Part shown: one piece after another, positions 1 through 5,879 of the stretch
Layout of the letters: the number at the start of each line of letters is the position of its first letter
Position numbering within the stretch: position 1 is the first letter of the stretch
DNA from: an uncultured Pseudomonas sp.
GTDB lineage: Bacteria > Pseudomonadota > Gammaproteobacteria > Pseudomonadales > Pseudomonadaceae
Direction: 5' to 3'
Assembly: GCA_946886875.1 (NCBI GenBank)
Contig: CAMPJN010000074.1
Span: 1-13,027 of the forward strand
Length of the DNA stretch: 13,027 bases
Program-made: the position numbers and the translations under genes
The notes under the pieces: model-generated
The model's database searches: none
Seen by the model: the letters and a program-made list of their open reading frames with translations, nothing else
What the model was told of the DNA's origin: nothing

Positions 1-365
1 TCGTGCTCGGCGCTCAGCGGCTGCTCTTCCGGCTCCTCCAGCCAGTCGACTTCGGCGACCGTCAGGCGATCCGGCAGCACCTGGGCGCGCTGCACCTTGA
101 AGCGCCGCCCGCCTTCGACACGGATGCCGAGCAAGCCGTTGGGGCGCTGCTGGAAATCGCAGATGCGCGCCTCGCAGCCAATGGCGGCGAAACGCTCGGC
201 AGGCTCGCCGACTTCCTCGCCCTCGACGATGCAGACCACGCCGAAGCCTTCGCCCTGCTTCATACAGCGGCTGATCATATCCAGGTAGCGCGCCTCGAAA
301 ATTTGCAGATCCAGGGCGCAATCGGGAAACAACACAGTGTTGAGCGGAAGCAGGGGTAAATTCAT
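1..365 (-). CDS. Stand-alone Lon N-terminal (substrate-binding) domain protein, partial
   Basis: Reading the minus strand from an ATG at 365 gives an open frame that leaves the window at base 1, about 121 codons. It begins MNLPLLPLNTVLFPDCALDL and continues with IFEARYLDMI and GFGVVCI. This is the typical start of the Lon N-domain (PUA-like) family: a PLxxxVLFP strand followed by IFExRYxxM. In the Lon protease this domain contacts substrates. Stand-alone versions lack the ATPase and protease parts, and their role is poorly known. The family is about 195 residues long, so roughly the last third is outside the window. The start is supported by a GAGG-type ribosome site eight to eleven bases upstream, inside the 10-base gap after the lrgB stop. 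That gap makes it very likely the third gene of the lrgA-lrgB operon. The family call is firm; any link to LrgAB function is inference. Confidence 0.85.
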   Translation of the reverse strand, partial: MNLPLLPLNTVLFPDCALDLQIFEARYLDMISRCMKQGEGFGVVCIVEGEEVGEPAERFAAIGCEARICDFQQRPNGLLGIRVEGGRRFKVQRAQVLPDRLTVAEVDWLEEPEEQPLSAEH

Positions 366-375
366 CGGTCCGTCC

Positions 376-1092
376 TCATGCCAGCAGGATAAGCGCCAAG
401 GGCAGCAATACCGCGGTAAACATGCCCATCAGGCTCATCGACAACGCAGCGAATGCGCCGCACTCCTCGCTTTCCTGCATCGCTCGGGCGGTGCCGACCG
501 CATGGGCGGTCATGCCCAAAGCCATGCCCAGGGCCGCGTGATGCTGCACCCCGCACAGGCGCAACAGCGCTGGCCCGATGATCGCCCCCAATACCCCGGT
601 AATCATCACAAACACCGCCGCCAGCGCGGCGATGCCACCAATCTGATCGGCCACCAGCATGGCGATCGGCGAGGTCACCGACTTCGGCGCCATGCTCATC
701 AGTATCTGCCGCTCGGCGCCGAACCAACTGGCGAAGGCCACGCCCAGCACCGTCGCCAGCACGCCGCCGATGACCAGAGTCAGCACGGTGGGCCAGAACA
801 ACTGGCGAATGCGCCGCAGATTCAGGAACAGTGGCACCGCCAAAGCCACGGTCGCCGGGCCGAGGAACAGGGTCAACACCTCGGCGCTGAGTTTGTACTC
901 GGCAAAACTCAAACCACAGAGCGTCAGTATCGCAATCACGATGGACATCGACACCAGCACCGGATGAAGGAAAAACCAGCGGGTTTTCTCATACAGCGCC
1001 AACCCCACCTGGTAGGCCCCCAGGGTGATACCGAAGCCAAACAGCGGGTGGCCGATGACCGCCTGCCAGGCGCCATACCAATCGAGATTCAT
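376..1092 (-). CDS. lrgB: LrgB/CidB family inner-membrane protein
   Basis: This 238-residue protein is almost entirely hydrophobic, with several predicted membrane helices, and has the usual length of the LrgB family. Family signatures are visible: a LGPATVALAVPLF stretch in the middle, PKSVTSPIAM around residues 135-145, and MTAHAVGTARAM near the C-terminus. LrgB works with LrgA/CidA. In Staphylococcus the pair was described as antiholin/holin-like regulators of murein hydrolase release. Related LrgAB proteins in other bacteria and plants transport pyruvate or glycolate, so the substrate here is open. The ATG at 1092 overlaps the lrgA stop in an ATGA junction, which indicates translational coupling. 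The Lon N-domain gene follows after 10 bases. The family assignment is secure; the physiological role is not shown by the sequence. Confidence 0.92.
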   Translation of the reverse strand: MNLDWYGAWQAVIGHPLFGFGITLGAYQVGLALYEKTRWFFLHPVLVSMSIVIAILTLCGLSFAEYKLSAEVLTLFLGPATVALAVPLFLNLRRIRQLFWPTVLTLVIGGVLATVLGVAFASWFGAERQILMSMAPKSVTSPIAMLVADQIGGIAALAAVFVMITGVLGAIIGPALLRLCGVQHHAALGMALGMTAHAVGTARAMQESEECGAFAALSMSLMGMFTAVLLPLALILLA

Positions 1093-1451
1093 GGGTTCTC
1101 CTGGCGGCGCTGCTGGCGGTTGATCAGCGCTTGCATCAGCCAGCCGGCGAACACCAGCGATAGCAGTAGCGACAACACCAGCGACCCCACCACCGCCCAG
1201 AAGTTCGCGCTAATGCTCTCGGTATAAGCCATCACCCCCACCGCTGGCGGCACCAACAGCAACGGCAGATAGTTGAGCAAGCTGCTGGAGGCCAGACGCA
1301 ATGGCTCGTCGACCTTGCCGCGCAGCAGCAGAACGATAAACAGCAAAACCATACCAAGGATGGGTCCCGGCAACATCGGCAGTAACAGTACGTTCAACGC
1401 CGTACCCACTAATTGGCATAGCACCAGCCAGGACAACCCGCGCAGCAGCAT
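1089..1451 (-). CDS. lrgA: LrgA/CidA family holin-like membrane protein
   Basis: This is a 120-residue membrane protein with about four hydrophobic helices. Its motif LPGPILGMVLLFIVLL, followed by a short charged loop (RGKVDEP) and LLLVPPAVGVMAY, is characteristic of the LrgA/CidA family. A longer frame from a TTG at 1469 is open, but the ATG at 1451 is preferred because a clear GGAGGG ribosome site lies six bases upstream. The shorter protein also starts like other family members (MLLRGLSW). It forms an operon with lrgB, its partner in the membrane, with a four-base stop/start overlap. A TATAAT box at 1504-1499 on this strand would place transcription start about 40 bases before the ATG. The exact role (murein hydrolase control or small organic acid transport) cannot be read from the sequence. 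Confidence 0.9.
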   Translation of the reverse strand: MLLRGLSWLVLCQLVGTALNVLLLPMLPGPILGMVLLFIVLLLRGKVDEPLRLASSSLLNYLPLLLVPPAVGVMAYTESISANFWAVVGSLVLSLLLSLVFAGWLMQALINRQQRRQENP

Positions 1452-1456
1452 GAAAA

Positions 1457-1462
1457 CCCTCC
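1457..1462 (-). promoter_or_regulatory. Ribosome binding site that fixes the lrgA start
   Basis: The minus strand reads GGAGGG here, a near-perfect Shine-Dalgarno core six bases before the ATG at 1451. The alternative TTG start at 1469 lies upstream of this site and has no comparable sequence in front of it, so the shorter LrgA is chosen. Confidence 0.75.
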
Positions 1463-1497
1463 AATCCAATCAGACCCGGCGCGCGACAAACGCTGGC

Positions 1498-1530
1498 CAT
1501 TATAGGCAGACAACAGGCGCTCCTATAATG
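1498..1530. promoter_or_regulatory. Mirror-image divergent promoter region between lrgA and the maoC-type gene
   Basis: A perfect 9-bp inverted repeat, cattatagg at 1498-1506 and cctataatg at 1522-1530, is separated by 15 bases. Each arm contains an exact TATAAT hexamer: bases 1524-1529 reading right toward the hydratase gene, and bases 1504-1499 reading left toward lrgA. Predicted start points are near 1536 and 1492, giving leaders of roughly 100 and 40 bases. Neither direction has a good -35 match at 17 bases: the -35 position of each promoter falls on the opposite arm (TATAGG). This suggests either activator dependence or an operator role for the repeat. RNA polymerase could probably occupy only one orientation at a time. 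The -10 identity is seen in the sequence; promoter function is inferred. Confidence 0.5.
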
Positions 1531-1635
1531 CCGACTGTTGTGCATAACCTGCTTGACCCACCTTCCGGCCCATGGTGATCTAAGGCGGAGCGGTTCTAAT
1601 CAAAAACAACATCCCCGTCTCCTCAAGGAGGAAAT

Positions 1636-2091
1636 ATGTCGTCAGTCCCCGTTGCAGAACTCAAAGACTACGTTGGCAAGGAACTAGGACGCTCCGATTG
1701 GTTGACCATCGACCAGGAACGTATCAACCAATTCGCCGAATGCACTGGTGACCATCAGTTCATCCATGTGGACCCGGAAAAAGCCAAGCTCACCCCGTTC
1801 GGCACCACCATCGCGCACGGTTTCCTCTCGTTGTCGCTGGTGCCGAAGCTGATGGAAGGCATCATGATCATGCCCAAGGGCCTGAAGATGGCCGTCAACT
1901 ACGGTCTGGACAGCGTGCGTTTCATCCAGCCGGTCAAGGTCGGCTCCAAGGTGCGCCTGGCCGTGACGCTGGTCGATGCCACCGAGAAAAACCCCGGTCA
2001 ATGGCTGCTCAAGGCCCGCGTCGTACTGGAAATCGAAGGCCAGGAGAAGCCGGGCTACGTCGCCGAACCCTTGACCCTCTGCTTCGTTTAA
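1636..2091 (+). CDS. MaoC-type (R)-specific enoyl-CoA hydratase family protein
   Basis: This 151-residue protein has the size and pattern of single-domain hot-dog-fold MaoC hydratases. The hydratase signature spans roughly residues 33-66: FAECTGDHQFIHVD, then TPFGTTIAHGFLSLSL. Asp39 and His44 occupy the places of the catalytic Asp/His dyad known from PhaJ-type enzymes. Such enzymes add water to trans-2-enoyl-CoA to give (R)-3-hydroxyacyl-CoA in the cytoplasm, linking beta-oxidation to other acyl pathways; the chain-length preference cannot be read. The start is well supported by AAGGAGGA four bases upstream of the ATG. The gene is transcribed away from lrgA and ends about 160 bases before a strong terminator, so it is probably a single-gene unit. 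No acyl-CoA pathway neighbour is present, so the substrate remains open. Confidence 0.88.
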   Translation: MSSVPVAELKDYVGKELGRSDWLTIDQERINQFAECTGDHQFIHVDPEKAKLTPFGTTIAHGFLSLSLVPKLMEGIMIMPKGLKMAVNYGLDSVRFIQPVKVGSKVRLAVTLVDATEKNPGQWLLKARVVLEIEGQEKPGYVAEPLTLCFV

Positions 2092-2103
2092 CACCATCCT
2101 GAT

Positions 2104-2246
2104 AGCAGGCCGTTGAACAACTACCTACGTTGGCAATACTGCGTTAAAAACAGGCTCGGAATGCTCATTTACAGCACGTAAACTCCGCTTCCTCGCCTGT
2201 TTTTGCCTTGTCTTGCCTGCCTCGCTTACGTTTTCAACGGCCTGCT
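2104..2246. repeat. Palindromic intergenic repeat element with 14-bp terminal inverted repeats
   Basis: The segment is bounded by a perfect 14-bp inverted repeat, agcaggccgttgaa at 2104-2117 and ttcaacggcctgct at 2233-2246. Nested inside are a second perfect 10-bp pair (aaaaacaggc at 2146-2155, gcctgttttt at 2195-2204) and an innermost tttac/gtaaa pair (2168-2172, 2178-2182). The RNA could therefore fold into a long, stepped hairpin. It contains no credible gene. From memory, very similar segments recur behind genes in several Pseudomonas genomes, so it is probably a dispersed MITE- or REP-like element; this was not searched. It lies between the hydratase stop codon and the terminator, so it would be part of the 3' untranslated RNA. 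Confidence 0.65.
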
Positions 2247-2249
2247 GGC

Positions 2250-2283
2250 GGGGCGCCAATCCTCGATTGGCGCCCCGTTTTTT
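2250..2283 (+). terminator. Strong intrinsic terminator after the hydratase gene
   Basis: A perfect 11-bp GC-rich stem (ggggcgccaat, loop cctcg, attggcgcccc; bases 2250-2276) is followed by G and six T residues on the plus strand. This is a textbook Rho-independent terminator. It ends transcription from the hydratase gene about 185 bases after the stop codon and separates it from the MORN-repeat gene. Confidence 0.9.
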
Positions 2284-2373
2284 ATTGCATCGCCGTATCT
2301 CTGTGCACTCCGACAACGCTTGGCGCAGGATTCGGACATACTCTCCCCTAAGTTCCCGACCTGGATGTCAACC

Positions 2374-4098
2374 ATGCGCCGCCCCGTCAATCTGGCCCCT
2401 CTTGGCTTGGCCCTGCTACTCACCGCCTGTGGCGATGCCCCCTCGCTGCTACCCGCCGACGCCGTCCTGCCGGACGGTTCGCAATACCATGGCGAGGTGG
2501 TCGACGGGCTGCTGCAGGGCCAGGGCCGCCTGGATTACCCCGACGGCAGCTGGTTCGAGGGCAGCTTCAAGGACGGCCGCATGCACGGCGCCGGCACCTG
2601 GCACGGCGTCAACGGCGAGCACTACGTCGGCACCTTCGAAAACGGCAATTTCCACGGTCAGGGCAAGCTGCTGTACCGCGATGGCAGCAGCTACCAGGGC
2701 GGTTTCGACAAGGGTCGCTTCGCCGGCGAAGGCACCCTGATCCAGGGCGAACTGGTCTACCGCGGCGAATTCAAGAACGACCTGTTCCATGGCACCGGCA
2801 AACTGCAACGGCCGGACGCCAGCAGCTTCCAGGGCCGCTTCCGCAAAGGCCAACCACACGGCCAGGGAGTTAGTCGCGATGCCCATGGCGACCAACTCAG
2901 CGGCACTTTCGCTAACGGCCAGCTGAAGGGCGAAGGCAGCTACGTCGGCGCCAATGGCGATCTCTACGACGGCGACTTCCGCGACAGCCTGTTCCACGGC
3001 AAGGGCCGCTACCAGAGCATCGATGGCGACGTCTGGAGCGGCACCTTCGTCGACGGAGAACTCAGCGGCGCGGGCACCTTCAAAGGCGCGGACGGCAGTC
3101 ACTACGACGGCCAGTTCGCCGATTGGAGCTACCACGGCAAAGGCCGCCTGACCCTGGCCGACGGCAGCGTCTACGACGGCGATTTCGCCTATGGCGAATA
3201 TGCCGGCACCGGCACCCTGACCCAGACCGATGGCAGCTTGCAAGCAGGCACCTGGCTGCGTGGCGAGCGTGTGCGCGACGCGCAACAACGCATGCTGCCC
3301 GACGCCCTGGAGCTCGGCCTGCTGGCCCAGGGTCGCTTGCTCGACGAAGCCATCGCCGGCCTGCCCGCGTCGACCCCCGAGGTCGAGCTGTACACCCTGA
3401 CCCTGGCCGGTGACGGCAAACAAAGCGTGTTCATGCGCGAGGCCGATTACGTCGCCCGCCTGCTCGACGAGCGCTTCGCCGCCCACGGTGGCATCACCCT
3501 GATCAACCATCGCGAGCATATCGCCGACCGCCCGCTGGCCACCCGCGAAACCCTCAGTCGTGCGGTACAGGCGCTGGCCGAGCGCAGCGGCCCGGAAGAT
3601 CTGATCTTCATCTACCTGACCAGCCACGGCTCGCGCCGCCACGAACTCAACCTCGATCAACCGCGCCTGCAACTCAGCGACCTGCCCGCCAGCGAACTGG
3701 CCGCGTTGCTGCAACCGCTGCAGGACAGACACAAGGTTCTGGTGATTTCCGCCTGCTATTCCGGCGGCTTCATCCCCGCGCTGAAAAACCCGAAAACCCT
3801 GGTGATGACCGCCGCGCGCGCCGACCGCGTGTCCTTCGGCTGCTCCGAGGAAAACGACTTCACCTACTTCGGCCGCGCCCTGTTCGCCGAAGCCCTGCAC
3901 GAGACCGACGACCTGCAACAGGCGTTCGCCCTGGCCAGCGAGAAAGTCGCCGAGCGCGAACAGGCCGACGGCTTCGAAGCGTCCGAACCGCAAATCTGGG
4001 CCCCCAAAGATGTGCTCGGTCATTGGCGCAAGCTGCGCGAGCAGCAGAGCAAAGGCGCCCCGCGCGTGGAATCCGCGACCCAGACGGCGGCCAACTGA
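2374..4098 (+). CDS. MORN-repeat lipoprotein with C-terminal C13 (legumain/caspase-like) peptidase domain
   Basis: The frame is open from further upstream, but the ATG at 2374 (574 residues) gives a lipoprotein signal, MRRPVNLAPLGLALLLTAC, with a lipobox ending at Cys19 and a GGAT eight bases upstream. An ATG at 2365 would add three residues. Residues from about 37 to 305 are some twelve MORN repeats of 23 residues each, with the pattern dGsxYxGxFxxGxxhGxG. The C-terminal domain carries IYLTSHGS (His418) and VISACYSGGF (Cys461), the His/Cys dyad of clan CD peptidases in family C13. The protein is therefore predicted to be a lipid-anchored envelope protein with a likely active protease and a long beta-strand repeat platform for binding partners or membranes. 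Its substrate is unknown. No functional partner is obvious beside it. The domain calls are strong; the biological role is unassigned. Confidence 0.88.
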   Translation: MRRPVNLAPLGLALLLTACGDAPSLLPADAVLPDGSQYHGEVVDGLLQGQGRLDYPDGSWFEGSFKDGRMHGAGTWHGVNGEHYVGTFENGNFHGQGKLLYRDGSSYQGGFDKGRFAGEGTLIQGELVYRGEFKNDLFHGTGKLQRPDASSFQGRFRKGQPHGQGVSRDAHGDQLSGTFANGQLKGEGSYVGANGDLYDGDFRDSLFHGKGRYQSIDGDVWSGTFVDGELSGAGTFKGADGSHYDGQFADWSYHGKGRLTLADGSVYDGDFAYGEYAGTGTLTQTDGSLQAGTWLRGERVRDAQQRMLPDALELGLLAQGRLLDEAIAGLPASTPEVELYTLTLAGDGKQSVFMREADYVARLLDERFAAHGGITLINHREHIADRPLATRETLSRAVQALAERSGPEDLIFIYLTSHGSRRHELNLDQPRLQLSDLPASELAALLQPLQDRHKVLVISACYSGGFIPALKNPKTLVMTAARADRVSFGCSEENDFTYFGRALFAEALHETDDLQQAFALASEKVAEREQADGFEASEPQIWAPKDVLGHWRKLREQQSKGAPRVESATQTAAN

Positions 4099-4110
4099 GC
4101 GACCACTACA

Positions 4111-4137
4111 GCCATTACCGGCAGGCCCGGTAATGGC
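4111..4137. other. Perfect 11-bp hairpin behind the MORN-C13 gene, without a T-tract
   Basis: Bases gccattaccgg (4111-4121), loop caggc and ccggtaatggc (4127-4137) form a perfect 11-bp stem, 13 bases after the stop codon. Neither strand shows a following T run, so it is not a standard intrinsic terminator. It may stabilise or end the transcript by another route. Confidence 0.55.
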
Positions 4138-4235
4138 CGCATCCATCGCGGTGGAACGACTATTTCGCCGCCGCAAACCATGGCTTTTCTCAACAGCCTG
4201 ATAAGCTGATCAATATCAGCGGAGAACCCATCACT

Positions 4236-4877
4236 ATGTATTTAACGCCCCAGCACATCCTCCTCGCAGGCGCCACCGGCCTGACTGGCGAACATCTGCT
4301 GGATCGCCTGCTCAACGAGCCCACGGTCGAGCGCGTGCTGGCGCCGAGCCGCCGGCCGCTGGCAGCCCACCCGCACCTGGAAAACCCGGTGGGTGAACTG
4401 CTCGAGCTGCTGCCGCAGTTGAGCGGCAAGATCGATAGCGCCTTCTGCTGCCTGGGCAGCACGATCAAACAGGCCGGCTCGCAAGAGGCCTTTCGCGCCG
4501 TCGACCATGACCTGGTGCTGGCTTTCGCCCAACGCGCCCGCGAGCTTGGCGCGCGCCATCTGCTGGTGATCAGCGCACTGGGCGCCGACGCCAACTCATC
4601 GGTGTTCTACAACAAGGTCAAAGGCGAAATGGAACAGGCGCTGAAAGCTCAGGGCTGGCCACAACTGACCCTGGTGCGCCCTTCCCTGCTACTCGGCCCA
4701 CGCAACGAGTTCCGCCTCGGCGAACGCCTGGCTGCGCCCTTTATGCGTTGGTTGCCGGGCAAATACCGCGGCATCGAAGCCACCGTCCTGGCCCGCGCGC
4801 TCTGGCGTCTGGCATTGGAAGAAGGCGAAGGCGTGCGTATCGTCGAGTCCGACCAGTTACGCCGCCTCGGGCGTTGA
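4236..4877 (+). CDS. NAD(P)-binding atypical short-chain dehydrogenase (TIP30/YbjT-like)
   Basis: This 213-residue protein has a Rossmann fold. GATGLTG at residues 12-18 is the GxxGxxG dinucleotide loop, directly after the first strand (HILLA). Further on it carries ISALGAD (112-118) and YNKVK (125-129), matching the Ser region and YxxxK of short-chain dehydrogenases, followed by [11 protein letters not shown], typical of the atypical SDR/NmrA-like group. Its short length and this order resemble the TIP30/HTATIP2-like family. Members bind NAD(P) and may act as oxidoreductases or redox-sensing proteins; the substrate is unknown. A GGAGA ribosome site lies ten bases before the ATG. It is followed on the same strand by a small unknown gene and a methyltransferase, which could form an operon. 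The fold is clear; the reaction is not. Confidence 0.82.
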   Translation: MYLTPQHILLAGATGLTGEHLLDRLLNEPTVERVLAPSRRPLAAHPHLENPVGELLELLPQLSGKIDSAFCCLGSTIKQAGSQEAFRAVDHDLVLAFAQRARELGARHLLVISALGADANSSVFYNKVKGEMEQALKAQGWPQLTLVRPSLLLGPRNEFRLGERLAAPFMRWLPGKYRGIEATVLARALWRLALEEGEGVRIVESDQLRRLGR

Positions 4878-4921
4878 GCTTTTTACTGAATTTACTGAAT
4901 TAACGGATGATCGAATCGCAC

Positions 4922-5278
4922 ATGAGCACAGCCCACAGCAACCTGATCGAAGCCCTGGAAGCCGCCGATATGCTGGAGATCGACGATCTGCACGCCTGGC
5001 AGTTCAGCCTGGATAAAGAGCTGTTGGCCCAGGTCAGCGCCGGCTCGGCCGATGCCGCCAGCCAGACCCAGACGCTGCTACGCGTCGAATGCATGGACGG
5101 CCGCGATCGCCGTCATTGGCAGTTCTCCCTGGCATCGGTGCTGGCGGCGACCTTCGATAGCGCCGGTGAAACCTGGCAGTTGGCCGATCAGGACGGCCCG
5201 CATCGGCTTAAATGTTTTGATGCGATCAGCGCCGATAACAGCGACGATGAGGCGGATGTACCCGATGAACTGGTATGA
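4922..5278 (+). CDS. Small acidic protein of unknown function (possibly DUF5629)
   Basis: This is a cytoplasmic-looking protein of 118 residues with no signal peptide or membrane segment, rich in Asp, Glu, Ala and Leu. Visible features are EALEAADMLEIDDLHAWQF near the N-terminus, a second Trp-Gln-Phe segment (RRHWQFSLASVLAATF) in the middle and a very acidic tail (ADNSDDEADVPDELV). The two WQF segments give it a weak two-part look. I recall it as close to the Pseudomonas family DUF5629, but that is not certain. An in-frame ATG at 4907 would add five residues. The ATG at 4922 is chosen because the protein then starts MSTAHSNLIEAL. Neither start has a good ribosome site. The 3' end overlaps the methyltransferase gene by 14 bases, which supports both genes being real and coupled. 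Confidence 0.68.
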   Translation: MSTAHSNLIEALEAADMLEIDDLHAWQFSLDKELLAQVSAGSADAASQTQTLLRVECMDGRDRRHWQFSLASVLAATFDSAGETWQLADQDGPHRLKCFDAISADNSDDEADVPDELV

Positions 5279-5876
5279 CCGCCATATCCTGCCGCATCTG
5301 ATCGACTTCGCCTGCGGCATGGGCGAGGTGATGAAGGCGCGCTCGAGCATAGTGCCCCGAGCCCACGACCGGGTGCTGGAGATCGGCATCGGCAGCGGTC
5401 TCAATCTCGAGTTCTACGATGCCGCTAAAGTCAGCACGATAGTCGGTGTCGATCCCAGTGCCGAGATGCAGAAGTTGGCGCACCAGCGCGCCGCGCGAAT
5501 CAATATTCCGGTCGAAATGATCGCTTTGGAGCTGGGTCAGATTCAGGCCGAGGACGCCAGCTTCGACAGCATCGTCTGCACCTTTACCCTGTGCACCATC
5601 CCCGACGCCGTCGCCGCGCTGGGGGAGATGCGCCGGGTGCTGAAACCCGGCGGGCGTCTGTGGTTCTGCGAACATGGCCGGGCGCCGGATAGCGCGGTGC
5701 TGCGTTGGCAGAATCGCCTGACCCCGCTGTGGAAACCCTTGGCCGGCGGTTGCCACCTCAACCGCGACATGCCGGCACTGATCGCCGCTGGCGGCTTCAA
5801 CCTGGGCGAGCTGGAAACCGGCTATCTCAAGGGGCCCAAGCCCATGACCTACGTTTATCGCGGCTGGGCGGATTGA
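5265..5876 (+). CDS. Class I SAM-dependent methyltransferase, METTL7-like
   Basis: The protein has 203 residues. SAM-binding motif I is VLEIGIGSG at 37-45. The acidic residue that binds the SAM ribose is Asp63 in GVDPS. FDSIVCTFTLCTIPD (100-114) and MRRVLKPGGRLWF (122 onward) fit the Methyltransf_11 core. The late segment WKPLAGGCHLNRD, followed by the IAAGGF motif, resembles the METTL7 (thiol methyltransferase-like) branch. The acceptor substrate cannot be read from the sequence, and small thiols or lipids are only possibilities. The frame is open far upstream, but homology to this family starts at MNWYDRHILP, so the ATG at 5265 is used; an ATG at 5256 would add three residues. It begins inside the end of the preceding small gene, suggesting translational coupling. 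Confidence 0.85.
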   Translation: MNWYDRHILPHLIDFACGMGEVMKARSSIVPRAHDRVLEIGIGSGLNLEFYDAAKVSTIVGVDPSAEMQKLAHQRAARINIPVEMIALELGQIQAEDASFDSIVCTFTLCTIPDAVAALGEMRRVLKPGGRLWFCEHGRAPDSAVLRWQNRLTPLWKPLAGGCHLNRDMPALIAAGGFNLGELETGYLKGPKPMTYVYRGWAD

Positions 5877-5879
5877 CCC

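Noticed and set aside
337..1227. Plus-strand open frame of 296 codons over lrgB and part of lrgA
   Set aside because: Its product is rich in His, Gln and Arg with no motif, and the minus strand encodes well-matched LrgA and LrgB.
2470..3290. Roughly 69-base periodicity resembling a tandem DNA repeat or CRISPR-like array
   Set aside because: The period is the 23-residue MORN repeat in coding sequence; units are diverged and there are no conserved direct repeats with unique spacers.
2449..4176. Long minus-strand open frame of 575 codons opposite the MORN-C13 gene
   Set aside because: It is a mirror of the GC-rich, 23-residue repeat coding sequence on the plus strand; its product is low-complexity Ala/Gly/Val/Glu text with no motif, while the plus strand encodes clear MORN and C13 signatures.
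4205..4220. Short inverted repeat gctgat/atcagc just before the ribosome site of the gene at 4236
   Set aside because: Six base pairs with a four-base loop is common by chance and no regulator site is recognisable.
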